From assembly GCA_003247135.1 (NCBI GenBank), contig QKAW01000042.1, positions 1-49,655 of the forward strand: a stretch of 49,655 nt of DNA, given 5' to 3'. Of this stretch, positions 49,622 through 49,655 are shown in pieces (the stretch's first letter is position 1; the number at the start of each line of letters is the position of its first letter). Under the pieces are notes generated by a model, which saw only the letters and a program-made list of their open reading frames with translations, did not search any database and was not told where the DNA came from. The stretch comes from Spirochaetales bacterium. Its GTDB lineage: Bacteria > Spirochaetota > Spirochaetia > DSM-2461. Position numbers and translations under genes: made by a program.

Positions 49622-49655
49622 TTATTTTTCCTTTACAACTTATATTAGTTATATT

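Noticed and set aside
1..49655. CRISPR arrays, tRNA or rRNA genes, insertion sequences with transposase, or a prophage
   Set aside because: No regularly spaced repeats, cloverleaf genes, transposase frames or phage structural genes were seen; the only mobile marks are the recombinase and its relic.

Overview
The window is about 49.7 kb of AT-rich DNA (roughly one third G+C by eye) with densely packed bacterial genes. Several features suggest a free-living, probably marine or saline, anaerobic or microaerophilic spirochaete: a secreted protein ending in what looks like an NADase-type glycan-binding domain, lipoproteins with loose lipoboxes, many PAS/hybrid-kinase/GGDEF/chemoreceptor proteins, an iron-sulphur hydrogenase-like sensor, a class III-like hybrid-cluster protein, and an ABC/sulfatase sugar locus. 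The lineage is an inference; there is no rRNA or tRNA to settle it.

Layout. 1-3.9 kb is an accessory patch: tandem terminators, a secreted protein, the 3' end of an RHS gene, a toxin-antitoxin pair with an antitoxin relic, and a tyrosine recombinase lying directly behind a decayed copy of itself. 4-10.3 kb holds a secreted beta-rich protein, a lipoprotein EEP-fold phosphodiesterase, a DEAD-box helicase, a methyltransferase and a metallo-beta-lactamase-fold protein, then an overlapping operon of lectin-like lipoprotein, ECF sigma factor, zinc anti-sigma factor and YbjQ. 10.4-14.3 kb is a periplasmic sugar-binding protein coupled to a hybrid histidine kinase. 14.3-28.6 kb is mostly housekeeping: cysteine desulfurase and ThiI, HisF, HPr, LeuA-LeuB, an orphan solute-binding protein, AlaX, a DAACS-type symporter, a bifunctional glutathione synthase and PdxS-PdxT. 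28.8-40 kb has a MocR-type regulator (probable PdxR) divergent from pdxST, a degenerate kinase-like membrane protein, a DNA methyltransferase, an iron-sulphur flavoprotein, a diguanylate cyclase, a soluble hybrid kinase divergent from a single-domain response regulator, and a lipid kinase behind a tiny lipoprotein. 40.1-43.5 kb pairs hybrid-cluster protein with a fusion of [FeFe]-hydrogenase-like and chemoreceptor domains. 43.7-49.6 kb is a sugar operon: cytoplasmic sulfatase, binding protein, two permeases and a GH117-like glycosidase.

How the genes work together. The last operon reads as import of sulfated oligosaccharides followed by desulfation and hydrolysis inside the cell; a GH117-type enzyme points to red-algal galactans (agar or porphyran type). 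NifS-like desulfurase plus ThiI forms the tRNA s4U sulphur relay. The pdxST/pdxR intergenic region carries two convincing promoters and three copies of an ATTGTATC box, so PLP-responsive control can be read from the DNA.

The most unusual pattern is genome-wide rather than one gene. At least six genes without a Shine-Dalgarno have a -10 box ending 6 or 7 bases before the A of ATG, most with a -35 box 17-18 bp upstream. They therefore look leaderless, while neighbouring genes have good AGGAG-type sites. The hydrogenase-chemoreceptor fusion, the recombinase duplication scar and the sulfatase/GH117 operon with its internal stem-loops are the other places worth a second look.
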